Of a DNA stretch of 64,000 nucleotides, positions 36,234 through 45,620 are shown in pieces. The notes beneath the pieces are model-generated. The model searched no databases. It saw nothing but the letters and a program-made list of their open reading frames with translations, and was not told the DNA's origin. How positions within the stretch are numbered: position 1 is the stretch's first letter; each line of letters starts with the position of its first letter. Origin of the DNA: Rikenellaceae bacterium (lineage in GTDB: Bacteria > Bacteroidota > Bacteroidia > Bacteroidales > Rikenellaceae); the NCBI GenBank assembly GCA_015060105.1, contig SUZD01000004.1, positions 74,891 through 138,890 of the forward strand, read 5' to 3'. The position numbers and the translations under genes are program-made.

Positions 36234-39155
36234 CTATTCCGTTAGTGTCAGATTGACTCCATTATTCATAGCCGTACCAATAGTGAAGTTAGTAGATTTG
36301 TACGTAGTATTACCACTCTTGTATGTTACATAAATTTCTGTATTTCGAGTTACAGCGTTCAATGTAACTGCATTGGTATTTGTAGCTCTATGGTTGTCGT
36401 TGCTAGGAGTATAGGAGTAACTACCAAGCTCGGTGTCGTCCGACGCCTTGTATATGCTTATAGTACCATTATTGGCGAACTCGAAATTATACCATATTAT
36501 CGTCCGTCTCGCATTCATCACCAGTTTGCCGGCATCAATGGTCAACGTTTGTAATACCTCAATAGTCGAGGTTTGTGTATTATAACCTTTTGAAGACAAG
36601 GTTATGCTACACGGCTCGTCGGCAGATGCTATCGTAGTAACCACGTTGATAGATACAGAGTTCAAGAATCCGGAAGGCATGTATTGAACGGCATAGACGT
36701 CATTACCCAAATCTCGCCAGTTGTCCCAATCCGCTGGCAGTTTTTCTTCATTAAATTTCAATCCATGCATCTCGACCTCGATAACCATACCCTCGTAGTA
36801 ATAAGGTACATAGAATGTGTATGTAGCTACATTGGCAGTACCCGTGAGTGACTGCTTGTTGAAACTACCCGAGAAATTGAATAACGAACGTGATGCGCTC
36901 TTTGTTGCGGGCAAGAATCGGTATGCCGAAAGATCTACCGAAAGTTCGTCGTAGAAGTGAGCTGTTCGCAATTGGAATGTTCCCGAAGTGCTGGTCGGAC
37001 GGAAAATATACACAGCTTTACCACCTTCAAGATGAGAGTATTCGAGTTGTGTTTCCGACGGGGCGGGTTGCAGGTTGCCGAGAGATACATATACTATGCG
37101 ATCGTCGGGTATCTTCGACATATTGAACGAGAAGCTCACATCAACATCTTCACCAGCGCCAACAGGGTCAGAACTGAAACTGAGGTACGAGAATGTATTG
37201 GGAGTATAGGTATCCAAATACACACTCTTTCCGTCAGCATCTTCGTTCGAGACTGTGCCCTCGTAGTCATACTCGGTTACAAAATAGGGGTTAGCGGCAT
37301 ATATGTGAGTTGCAGCCTCTGCCTTGATTGTCTTGAAGTGGCAGTTTACGGTATTCACTGCACCCGATTCAGGGTTATAGTCGCTATAAGCAAAACTCTT
37401 GACAAAGTAGAAACTACTCTTGCCACTATCCACCAAACTAACACCCGAACGCACCGGCATCTGGTCATTGTGCGGGTTGATTGACAGCGAGCCCGACTCA
37501 ATCAATAACTCCAACGGGAAAATCGACTTGGAAAGACCCGCAGGCAGCGATATATTGACATCAAACTCCGATCCGGCAACATTGGGGACCTCGGAGGGCG
37601 AAAGCGAAACCAACATCGTACGCTTCGTTTGAACGATATAGTTCACCGTACGTTGCAGAATGTGCGACGCATCACCATTGGTGTACTCGGCATAGATAGT
37701 CAGAGTCTGACTTTTCGCTTCGTTGGTCAGCGCAGTGGGGGTGATGGTGATAGTGCCGGGGTTTTGTGCAACAGCAATCTTCTCGCCCACGGTGTAACTG
37801 TTACCGTTAATTGTGGCAATGGCGGCACCCGTAGCTCCTGGCTCATTGACTACAATCCACATTTTGCTGGGATCTCCTTCGGATTCGGAGGTTACATTGT
37901 CCAAGAATGTGTAGCCCAAAGTCACCCCACCTTCGTTTACAATAAATTTCTCGATATACTCCACTTCAAGCGAAGCAACTCCATCGGAGATGTATGCCAA
38001 GCTCTTGGTCTCCAAAGAGGTCGAAATATCTCCCGAACCTGCCGAAGCAGCAGCCTTTTCAACCGACTCGTAGCCGGGACGAGTGACGTTTGCAATGTCG
38101 ATTATGTACTTGAAGTTTCGGAGAATGGGGAAGTAACCATTTGCATTACGCAAGTCAATCTTGTAGTAGTAATTATTGCCATCTTTGTATTTACCGTAGG
38201 CAATAATATACACTGCGTTTTCTGCCGTGAGCGGTTTTTCACACTCAAACACGTAGGCCGAAGCTCCGTTGGCAATCCAGTTTGCCTCTGTTGCCGAATC
38301 CTCCAACGTAAATTTCTCGGCCGAGGGCAATACGTTAGCATCGTATCCCTCCGCAATAATCTCGTCAAAAGTTTTGGGCGCACCCAAATCGAAGGTGTAG
38401 CCGTCAGTCTCATTACCTGTAATTGTTGAGCCTGTAAAGTAGTTTACAAATTCACCTTTGCCGTAGTTATAAGCCGAAGCCAAACCTGCTTTGGGTGTTC
38501 CTACAACATAGTATTTTTCGAGGGTGAAATCGGCACTGCTCGAACTTAATTGAAGTTGCGAGAAGTTACGGATAAGGCCAACATTGTCGAAGTATGCTCG
38601 TGTTTGGATGTCCGCTTGATAGATAGGGGTATTGACCGCCATATTGTCATCTTCGTCGGCCAATGCCATTGCTCCTCCCGATTGTGTACCCGAGATTTGC
38701 GGTATCTCCCTACGGCACCAATAGATACCGTCGTCGGGGTTGTCGCCGATTTTACTGCTAACTGCTGCAAGCACAGTCTCTTCGACACCAAAGGTTAATT
38801 TGTCAGGCGCGTTACCGATAAAGTGAATGATACGAGGTGCAGATGATTGGGTAATAGCCACCTTGTAGTCGTATCGAGTTGTATTTTCGGTTGCAAGGGT
38901 TATCTCGGTAGCATAGGTGTACTCCAACAGATATCCCGACTCGTCGAACACAGCCACCATCAGATTACGCAAGGTTGGCTTTTCAGCCAAGGCTCTTGTC
39001 TTCACCGAGGGGTCGTTAATCTGTACACTGAAATCGACTTCCACTTTGGGCGTGCCATTTATCGTTGGTCTTTTAGGGCCTTCCACTTCCCAAGGGTCTT
39101 TGGCGCAGGCTGCTGCCAACACCAACAACGAAAGTATGTATAGTAACTTTTTCAT
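36234..39155 (-). CDS. Large fimbrial tip/adhesin-type lipoprotein (cluster A, last gene)
   Basis: The 973-residue lipoprotein (lipobox ending LAAAC, Cys17) has an early TRA site (VKTRALAE, Arg54) and N-terminal FimB/Mfa-like beta domains (~50-390: TLRNLMVAVFDESG, RIIHFIGNAPD, DGIYWCRREIPQI, NFKYIIDIANVTRPG), then several Ig-like or BACON-like modules. It is a paralogue of the last cluster B gene (60759-63770), sharing order and the IYW.RE segment. Proteins of this kind sit at the tip or shaft of FimA/Mfa1 fimbriae. It ends the cluster A operon, nine bases after the previous gene. The binding target is unknown. Confidence 0.78.
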   Translation of the reverse strand: MKKLLYILSLLVLAAACAKDPWEVEGPKRPTINGTPKVEVDFSVQINDPSVKTRALAEKPTLRNLMVAVFDESGYLLEYTYATEITLATENTTRYDYKVAITQSSAPRIIHFIGNAPDKLTFGVEETVLAAVSSKIGDNPDDGIYWCRREIPQISGTQSGGAMALADEDDNMAVNTPIYQADIQTRAYFDNVGLIRNFSQLQLSSSSADFTLEKYYVVGTPKAGLASAYNYGKGEFVNYFTGSTITGNETDGYTFDLGAPKTFDEIIAEGYDANVLPSAEKFTLEDSATEANWIANGASAYVFECEKPLTAENAVYIIAYGKYKDGNNYYYKIDLRNANGYFPILRNFKYIIDIANVTRPGYESVEKAAASAGSGDISTSLETKSLAYISDGVASLEVEYIEKFIVNEGGVTLGYTFLDNVTSESEGDPSKMWIVVNEPGATGAAIATINGNSYTVGEKIAVAQNPGTITITPTALTNEAKSQTLTIYAEYTNGDASHILQRTVNYIVQTKRTMLVSLSPSEVPNVAGSEFDVNISLPAGLSKSIFPLELLIESGSLSINPHNDQMPVRSGVSLVDSGKSSFYFVKSFAYSDYNPESGAVNTVNCHFKTIKAEAATHIYAANPYFVTEYDYEGTVSNEDADGKSVYLDTYTPNTFSYLSFSSDPVGAGEDVDVSFSFNMSKIPDDRIVYVSLGNLQPAPSETQLEYSHLEGGKAVYIFRPTSTSGTFQLRTAHFYDELSVDLSAYRFLPATKSASRSLFNFSGSFNKQSLTGTANVATYTFYVPYYYEGMVIEVEMHGLKFNEEKLPADWDNWRDLGNDVYAVQYMPSGFLNSVSINVVTTIASADEPCSITLSSKGYNTQTSTIEVLQTLTIDAGKLVMNARRTIIWYNFEFANNGTISIYKASDDTELGSYSYTPSNDNHRATNTNAVTLNAVTRNTEIYVTYKSGNTTYKSTNFTIGTAMNNGVNLTLTE

Positions 39156-39164
39156 AATTCAGAA

Positions 39165-41513
39165 TTATTTAAATTCACTTCTCGGCATATCGCCCCAAGT
39201 GAACGTGTCCGACGGAGTAAATGTTTCACCATTTTGAGTACCAAGACGATAAGTGTCGCTGTTCTCCCAATACCACTCGTCATACACACAACGAACAGAG
39301 TGACCGCTACCATCGCGTCCGATGTACTTCATATCAATCACACCGTTGTTGGGTGTACCCACACCGTGTGCGCACCAATAAGCATAGCCTTCAAGATACA
39401 CAGTCGGAAGATTGTTCAACTCAATTTGTGTCATAATGAATTGGAACTCAGCCCTTGTCGGCAGGCGCCAACGACCGGCGGGGTAACCATCTTCTTGGTA
39501 TGATGCACATCGCTTTTTAAGGTTTTCGAGAGTTCTAACAGTGGTGTTACCCGTGCCAAGCACGGCATATCCCGAAGCCAAGCGGAATTTGGGCGCAATC
39601 ATATTGATAGTAGGCTCTTTTGCTTCTGCTTCGGCATCATTGGCATAAATTGCAGCGGTGCTGTTTGTAGTGGAGAAAAGGTCATTCGCAACCTCTGTTC
39701 CATAGTAATACTTCAATTCACGATTGGCAGCGCCATCATATATGGCAGGACTCGGAGCCCATCTTGCATCATCTGCATCATAAGTAATTGTCTGCTCACG
39801 CGGGTCGCCAATAATGTAGTCTGTACCCTCGGTAGTGGTAATAGTAAATACATACATATTGGGGTCTGCACTCGTATTTGACCTACCATTTGCAGAACCA
39901 AAGAAGTCTGTGTCCGAACCAGCACTGCCACCCTGATAACCATTCACCCATACAAAGCCATTATCGTCATTGTAGTTATTGGAGCCATCGTTATCATCAT
40001 CCGTATTCAGTTCTGCCTTAGCATAGATTGCGGGGTATTGGGTAACGGTAATCTCCTCCTTAAAAGAGGGATTGTCGCTATGTTGAATGGTGAATGTGAA
40101 GATAAAGGGAGTAAAGTCAAAATCCTCACTAAGCATATTGTTATTGAGGGCGTGCGTAAGGATAATGGTGTTACCATTCACAACGTCAATCGAATAATTC
40201 GACTCAGGCTCCGTGTCATCATTACCTGTCTTCAAGTTTTTGTACGTACACTCAATATCAATAATATTACACTCGTGGCTCGTCGTAAATGGAATCGAAA
40301 TCTGTTCCTCATTGTAAAGCTCATATTTATTACGATCGACCACAAGGTAACGAGCACCAAGAATTTCCGACTCAATAGACAAACCACTCGACCAATCTGC
40401 AACAAAATATTTGGTACCCTCAATAGGCAAGACAACCTCGGGCGTATTCTCGAAGCTACCCAAAATACCAATGTTGATTCTCAAATCGTACCAAGTGTTG
40501 CGTTTCAACTCGTCGCTACCCAACATAATCTTATAGTAGCACGGATATGTCTTATAGATAGGTGGTACTTGGCCATCAACCTCGGTCCAAATCTCAGTAG
40601 TCCAAGGCAAGGTGATGAACAGATACGGCTCCTCGGCAGAACCAATATCCCATTTAGCGGGATAGGTATAGAAAGGAGCGCAACTCCAAAACTCCTCACC
40701 ATCAATAGTTGTACTTGTGAATGTGCGTGCTGCATTGTTATCTATAAACCTGTCATAGGCCGTCAGTGTCACATCTTCGGGATTACCCGACAATACGGCA
40801 CGATTAACACCATTTACAAGCTCAATCTTCATCTGATCGGGATTCGAGGTCCATTTCATACCGCTGGTACCCGCAACATCGGCCACAAGGTCAATCTGGT
40901 CCTCAACACTGATTGCTATCGAAATCTTCGAAGCAACCCTATCAACAGGTATTACACCCGATGCCGCCAAAACCTTATTACGGTCAATTACAGTAGCAAC
41001 GTCCAAACCATCCATCACAAACGAAGATGGCGTAAGCGCTGTTTCAAAACTTGCAGCAACAGCAATCTTCTTCAAGGTCGAAAGTTTACGATCAGGAAGT
41101 GCATCTATACTAATGTCAGCAGGAAGATTGACGATTACATAAACATCGCAATCGTTATAGGGGTACTTAAAGAGTTGGTTTTTAATCTCGTCCTCGCTGG
41201 CGCTGATCGTTATGATATGCGAATCCTGCTTATTCAAGTTGGTTACAACTCCACTTTTGACAGGCTCTTTCTCGGTGTTGGTGGTAGTGCCGTCTTTGGG
41301 GTAGAAAAAGTAGTGAACACTCGTTATGAGATTCTCATTACGAGCAGCCTCGCCGACTTGGGTCTCTCCGGCCCTGCATTGCGCATCAATGCTATGCAAC
41401 GAAAGAGTTATAGTACCCGACTTAATCGTAGCGTCATCTCCGCCCAAGTCCTGACTACAAGAGGAAAACAGGACCAAGCACAAAAACGAAAGTAAATATA
41501 ATGACTTTTTCAT
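39165..41513 (-). CDS. Fimbrial tip-type lipoprotein with C-terminal FISUMP-like domain (cluster A)
   Basis: The 782-residue lipoprotein (SSC, Cys19) carries CRA at 46-48 in the position of the TRA site of its relatives. Residues ~30-400 are fimbrial beta domains (SVHYFFYPKDG, DVYVIVNLPADI, RVASKISIAISV). The last ~250 residues contain a compact domain with GRWRLPTRAEFQFIM and GHSVRCVYDEWYW, like the Fibrobacter-type paralogous/FimE-like C-terminal domain also present in the cluster B gene at 58437. This domain may be the exposed, ligand-facing part. Four bases separate it from the preceding gene. Confidence 0.78.
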   Translation of the reverse strand: MKKSLYLLSFLCLVLFSSCSQDLGGDDATIKSGTITLSLHSIDAQCRAGETQVGEAARNENLITSVHYFFYPKDGTTTNTEKEPVKSGVVTNLNKQDSHIITISASEDEIKNQLFKYPYNDCDVYVIVNLPADISIDALPDRKLSTLKKIAVAASFETALTPSSFVMDGLDVATVIDRNKVLAASGVIPVDRVASKISIAISVEDQIDLVADVAGTSGMKWTSNPDQMKIELVNGVNRAVLSGNPEDVTLTAYDRFIDNNAARTFTSTTIDGEEFWSCAPFYTYPAKWDIGSAEEPYLFITLPWTTEIWTEVDGQVPPIYKTYPCYYKIMLGSDELKRNTWYDLRINIGILGSFENTPEVVLPIEGTKYFVADWSSGLSIESEILGARYLVVDRNKYELYNEEQISIPFTTSHECNIIDIECTYKNLKTGNDDTEPESNYSIDVVNGNTIILTHALNNNMLSEDFDFTPFIFTFTIQHSDNPSFKEEITVTQYPAIYAKAELNTDDDNDGSNNYNDDNGFVWVNGYQGGSAGSDTDFFGSANGRSNTSADPNMYVFTITTTEGTDYIIGDPREQTITYDADDARWAPSPAIYDGAANRELKYYYGTEVANDLFSTTNSTAAIYANDAEAEAKEPTINMIAPKFRLASGYAVLGTGNTTVRTLENLKKRCASYQEDGYPAGRWRLPTRAEFQFIMTQIELNNLPTVYLEGYAYWCAHGVGTPNNGVIDMKYIGRDGSGHSVRCVYDEWYWENSDTYRLGTQNGETFTPSDTFTWGDMPRSEFK

Positions 41514-41517
41514 AACT

Positions 41518-42984
41518 CTAATTGTTTCTAGGAAGTACTACTGTATAGATACCATTGGCTTGAACAATATCGTCGGCGGCAATCATACGACCATCGGAAC
41601 GACGAACCGTAAATTTAAGTTGAACTTTGTAGTCACGAGCGGGCGACGACACAAGAGGTTTAACATAAACTGTGGCGGTTTGAGTATCTATCACCCCAGT
41701 CGTAGGCGAAACCTCAAAGGCATTAACGTCACCAACCAACGATACAATCCAACTACCTCCAACAGGGGTTTGAAGGGTAAACTTCGCTTGTGCGGCCTGT
41801 GCATTGACAATCGCAACCATCTTGTTGGTATTATCTACCGACGAGATTAAATTGTTCCAAGTCAACGCTCCGCCTGCGCTCAATGAGGGAGCCTCGCTTG
41901 AATAGTTGATGTCCTGCTGCTCATATTCCCACGGTTTAACCTCGGTTCGGAGTTCAACCATCTTATCGGCAAAGACAATATTGAAGAAGTATTTCTTACC
42001 GGCCTCCCAATCTTGATTGGGAAAGTTCATACGTTTCTCGTAGGTTTGACCGTCGGCCGTGTATTTGATATACATTTTCCAACTTTCGGGATATACCACT
42101 TCGCCCTCGTCCGTTGTTTCAGTCTTATCCGTACTATAAAGATTCTCTGCATCAACAGGCCAAAGCATCATAAACTCTTGGGTGGTAGAGCCATTGAAGA
42201 TGTTGCTACGAACACCCGAGGGGCTAATCTCATAGGGCGCTTTACCTGCATCGATGCTACGAGTGAAGGTTGCACTTGTGGGTGTTGAGTAATTGACGGT
42301 TGTGGCGGCTCCGCTGAAATCGATAGTCGCCGAACGAGTATTTGGAATACCCTCTACGCGGAACTCATCAACACGGACAAATGACGAGGTGCTGTTCTCG
42401 ACGCCAAAACTTACTGCCGTAAACAAGTGGTTAAACCTCATCGGAACGTGATTGTTGGTCGGCTCGGTAGCTTTGATGTCGGAGTACAGGAAATCAAACT
42501 GCGAAGTTGCATAAGACATCTCCTTTGTAGGGATATTGAGCACTCTGGTACTCTCGTTGAATACGAAGCCACTACCAAAGAAAATTTCGGGGGTCATATT
42601 CATAGCAGCATCTTTGGCCAACCAGCCAAAGAAGTTGTGCATTCCGGGAACCCATTGTTTGATGTCAGCATCAGTGCCATCAAGCTCATCTGTAAAGGGC
42701 CAAGTTGTACCTGTCTGGTGGAGTGGAGATGAACTCTGAACATCAGGACCCGCATACGTGTCAATATGTTTAGTGTTTCCAACAAAGTCATAGACCTTTA
42801 TTCGGTTGCCTCGGGCGCCAAACGAGAGTTCGCCCTGATACAGCATTGCGCGGGAGTTAGGCAAGCCAACGCTTAACGATATTGCCTGATCAGTGGGCTG
42901 TGTATTATCCGGTCTGTCGGTACATCCCACAACACCGACCAATAGGGTCAATGCTATCAATATATGTTTATAACACAAATTCAT
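41518..42984 (-). CDS. Minor fimbrillin-family lipoprotein (cluster A)
   Basis: The 488-residue lipoprotein (VVGC, Cys21) has SRA at 44-46, then the fimbrillin (Mfa-like_1) pattern: IKVYDFVG, TWPFTDE, HNFFGWLA, PMRFNHLFTAVSFGVEN, WEAGKKYFFNIVFADKMVELRTEVKPWE. A C-terminal module (~370-488) looks like a BACON/Ig domain (GGSWIVSLVGDVNAFEVSP). It starts two bases after the preceding gene stop and is tightly coupled to the two tip genes. Likely a minor shaft or adapter subunit. Confidence 0.8.
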   Translation of the reverse strand: MNLCYKHILIALTLLVGVVGCTDRPDNTQPTDQAISLSVGLPNSRAMLYQGELSFGARGNRIKVYDFVGNTKHIDTYAGPDVQSSSPLHQTGTTWPFTDELDGTDADIKQWVPGMHNFFGWLAKDAAMNMTPEIFFGSGFVFNESTRVLNIPTKEMSYATSQFDFLYSDIKATEPTNNHVPMRFNHLFTAVSFGVENSTSSFVRVDEFRVEGIPNTRSATIDFSGAATTVNYSTPTSATFTRSIDAGKAPYEISPSGVRSNIFNGSTTQEFMMLWPVDAENLYSTDKTETTDEGEVVYPESWKMYIKYTADGQTYEKRMNFPNQDWEAGKKYFFNIVFADKMVELRTEVKPWEYEQQDINYSSEAPSLSAGGALTWNNLISSVDNTNKMVAIVNAQAAQAKFTLQTPVGGSWIVSLVGDVNAFEVSPTTGVIDTQTATVYVKPLVSSPARDYKVQLKFTVRRSDGRMIAADDIVQANGIYTVVLPRNN

Positions 42985-42986
42985 AT

Positions 42987-43868
42987 CTATTCTACTCTAT
43001 TATTCCAGTTACTAATTCCTGATGTGTATGTCAAGTTCGTCTCGGTAAGGTTAAGCGTATAGGTGTAGTGTGTTCCGGGCTTCCAATCTACTAAAAAATC
43101 CTGAATTTTCTCTTGTTGAGGAATCCAATTTGCACTTCCTGCCTTAACTTGGTATTCTACAATTATCGAAGCACTAAATGCCTGAGGTATGGCGTAGAAG
43201 TCCTCGCCAAGATATATCGGATCTGCCTCCACATCCACAGGGCTGTCGCTCGTGTCAAATACATAGGAATTGAAGCTGCCGTCGGTAGTCCACATACGAT
43301 TGCCACTCTTGTTGAAATCGCCTTTCTTGGAGAAGCCTCTCAGCTCTATCTTGTCCACTCGGACCGACATTTCGCTCGACAGCGACTGTTTCATTCGGAA
43401 TTCGACTCTCGAAAGTATGTGGTCAAATTCGATGGGTGTAAATTGTCCAAGTTCGCGATCTACCTCTTCGGCCTTGGCATAGAGTATGTCCACTTCGTTT
43501 TGCGAGATGTCAAAGTCTTTGATGACGATTCCGACCCCCATCTCATAGTTAATATTGAGGTCGGTAGGCCAGCACGCCTCGAATGTCAGTGGTGTTCGTG
43601 GCCACAATTTAGATGAAAGCCAGCCATCTTCGCCATACTCGATAGTCTCGTTGTTGATATACAACGATTGAGCATTCTTTTGGAAAGCCCATACACTGAA
43701 ACTGCGATCTTCGGGAAATGGCACAGACTCTACTGCTGTTCTTGTGTCATGACCAATATAGGGCTCGAATCCGATGTTTGTCGGAATCCAACCCGTTTTC
43801 TCTTTCTGGCAGCCTGTAAAACACAGAATCATGGCCAGAAAGCCCATTATCAGTTTCAGTATCTTCAT
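42987..43868 (-). CDS. Minor fimbrillin-family lipoprotein (cluster A)
   Basis: The 293-residue lipoprotein (FTGC, Cys20) shows a fimbrillin fold signature: DTRTAV (Arg43) at the maturation-site position, FSVWAFQKN, LTFEACWP, PIEFDHILSRVEFRMKQ, and the closing WKPGTHYTYTLNLTE...ISNW. It is the first gene after the 104-base gap and hairpin that follow the three tandem fimbrillins, so it is probably made in smaller amounts. It is shorter than the others and has no extra domain. Role inferred: minor or anchor-proximal subunit. Confidence 0.8.
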   Translation of the reverse strand: MKILKLIMGFLAMILCFTGCQKEKTGWIPTNIGFEPYIGHDTRTAVESVPFPEDRSFSVWAFQKNAQSLYINNETIEYGEDGWLSSKLWPRTPLTFEACWPTDLNINYEMGVGIVIKDFDISQNEVDILYAKAEEVDRELGQFTPIEFDHILSRVEFRMKQSLSSEMSVRVDKIELRGFSKKGDFNKSGNRMWTTDGSFNSYVFDTSDSPVDVEADPIYLGEDFYAIPQAFSASIIVEYQVKAGSANWIPQQEKIQDFLVDWKPGTHYTYTLNLTETNLTYTSGISNWNNRVE

Positions 43869-43929
43869 TTTGTGTGTAAGTGTTTTGTTTGTTTGGCCTG
43901 CGTACTTCGGCGCAAGCGGTAAATAGTAC

Positions 43930-43955
43930 CCATCAGCCCACCCAAGGGCTGATGG
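43930..43955 (-). promoter_or_regulatory. Intercistronic stem-loop after the major fimbrillins of cluster A
   Basis: A perfect 10-bp stem (CCATCAGCCC/GGGCTGATGG) with a six-base loop lies in the 104-base gap between the third fimbrillin and the minor subunits. On the minus strand only a weak T-rich stretch follows (TACTATTT), so it fits an attenuator or an RNA-protecting 3' hairpin better than a full stop. Cluster B has a matching device at 55916-55948. Confidence 0.7.
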
Positions 43956-43972
43956 ATAATGTTTAAGCGAAA

Positions 43973-45586
43973 TTACTTAGTAACCTCGAAGTAGTCGCCA
44001 TTAGCAACCGAAGTATAACCGGGAGCGCAGAAGTTAACTGCGGGGTTCTCCGATTTGTTGTTTGCGGGGTCGAATTTGTAGAAGCTACCACCGTAAACGG
44101 TAATTGTGCTACCGTCAGCACCGTTACCTTTGAGGTTGAGTGCCGAGTAAGCCTCTTGTGTACCATCTACACCGGCTTGTTTCTCATTTGCATTGAAAGT
44201 ACCACCGTAGATTTCAACTTGGCCACCAGCCGAAGCGTAGATAAGGTCAGAACCCTCACCTGCGTTAGCATAAGTACCACCGTTGATAACTACGCTACCA
44301 CCTTGTGCCCATACAGCCATGCTATACTCTGCACTTGCAGTCTCAACGTTACCGGGGCCGTTGATAGCCAATGTACCACCTTTAACCCAGAATGCGTAAG
44401 CGTTGGTACTGTTGTCCGAATTATCAACCCAAGCGTCAGCCGAAAGGGTCTTGCCATTCAACTCAACAATGATGTCGCCGGTAGTTACAACAAGGGGCTC
44501 AGCGATGTTGATGTCAGCGGTCAAGCGTACCGATTTGCCGGCAGCGATTGCGCTTTGCAACTCATCAGCTGTTGCAACCTCGATAGCGGTAGCGTCGATA
44601 ACGGGAACTTCGATGTCCTCCCAATCAACAACCGATGGATTGATAAGAATCTCGTCGAGGTCGAAGATGATGGTGTAGATGTAGTGTTTGCCGGGCTCCC
44701 AAGGAGTATCATTGCCATCGAGTACGAGAGGTACAGTTACCGATTGTGCGGGCAAAGCGGGAGTACCTGCCATTGCTTTTTGCGAGTAGTTGATGGTCAA
44801 AGTGGTAGTTGCTTGGGGCAATACCAAAACGCCATTTTGGTTGGTAGTCGACTCAAAGATCTCAGCGTTGATGGTTGCATCTTTCGAACCGGTGAATACT
44901 GTAACGTCTGCGGTTGCTGCGTCAAGATCCCAAACTTTGGTACCAGCCTCCATGTTAGCGGTCAAAGTACCGTTGTTTTTGATGGTGTTCAAAACGATGC
45001 TCTCGATGGTGAATACGCCATCAGCAGTATCGGTAGATTGAATCTTGAAGTTAAGCCATGAAAGAGCGTGCTCGAATACAACCGATACTTTGTCAGTTGC
45101 GGTTTGAGCGGTGTACGACTCCGAGGTAGGAGCTACCAAGATGTCGTAGGTCTCAGTAATAGTGGTAGGATAAGCAAGGTCGCTCAAAGTGTAGGTGTCA
45201 GTTGCTTGAGCGTGAGTCATATCCAAGTCAGCAGGGCTGTAAGCTGCAAAGCGGAGCGAACCGTTTTTAGGCCAATAGTAGGTAGTAGCACCACCCCAGT
45301 ATGCACCTTTATTAACAAATTCTACACCGGTAGTTGCCTCGCCAAGGTAAATAGTACCATCGGTGAAGGTGTTACCAGCTGCAACATTCTTCCAATAAGC
45401 GTAAACATCAAAATCCTCGGTTGTAGGATAGGTAACGCCATCAATAGAACCCATTACATTCGCACGAGTAAGCGAAGTCACAGGAGCAAGTTTAATCTCA
45501 GATTGACCACTTGTGTAGGTGTCCTCTGTGTTTGTACACGATGCAAAAACAGCGCATACAGCGATTGCCATAAATAGTTTTTTCAT
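43973..45586 (-). CDS. Fimbrillin with C-terminal beta-helix domain (cluster A)
   Basis: The 537-residue lipoprotein (FASC, Cys17) has LTRAN (Arg41), then a typical fimbrillin: DFDVYAYW, YYWPKNGSLRFAAYSPADL, VFEHALSWLNFKIQS, PWEPGKHYIYTIIFDLDEILINPSVVDWEDI. From ~335 it continues into a repeat-rich domain (ADELQSAIAAGKSVRLTADI, NGGTYANAG, YGGTFNAN, YGGSFYKF) predicted as a right-handed beta helix. Fimbrillins normally end at the DW strand pair, so this is a fusion; the helix may be displayed along the fibre. Third of three tandem fimbrillins; followed by a hairpin. Confidence 0.85.
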   Translation of the reverse strand: MKKLFMAIAVCAVFASCTNTEDTYTSGQSEIKLAPVTSLTRANVMGSIDGVTYPTTEDFDVYAYWKNVAAGNTFTDGTIYLGEATTGVEFVNKGAYWGGATTYYWPKNGSLRFAAYSPADLDMTHAQATDTYTLSDLAYPTTITETYDILVAPTSESYTAQTATDKVSVVFEHALSWLNFKIQSTDTADGVFTIESIVLNTIKNNGTLTANMEAGTKVWDLDAATADVTVFTGSKDATINAEIFESTTNQNGVLVLPQATTTLTINYSQKAMAGTPALPAQSVTVPLVLDGNDTPWEPGKHYIYTIIFDLDEILINPSVVDWEDIEVPVIDATAIEVATADELQSAIAAGKSVRLTADINIAEPLVVTTGDIIVELNGKTLSADAWVDNSDNSTNAYAFWVKGGTLAINGPGNVETASAEYSMAVWAQGGSVVINGGTYANAGEGSDLIYASAGGQVEIYGGTFNANEKQAGVDGTQEAYSALNLKGNGADGSTITVYGGSFYKFDPANNKSENPAVNFCAPGYTSVANGDYFEVTK

Positions 45587-45620
45587 AATTGATAGATTTA
45601 AGTGTTTAGTTTATTTTTTG

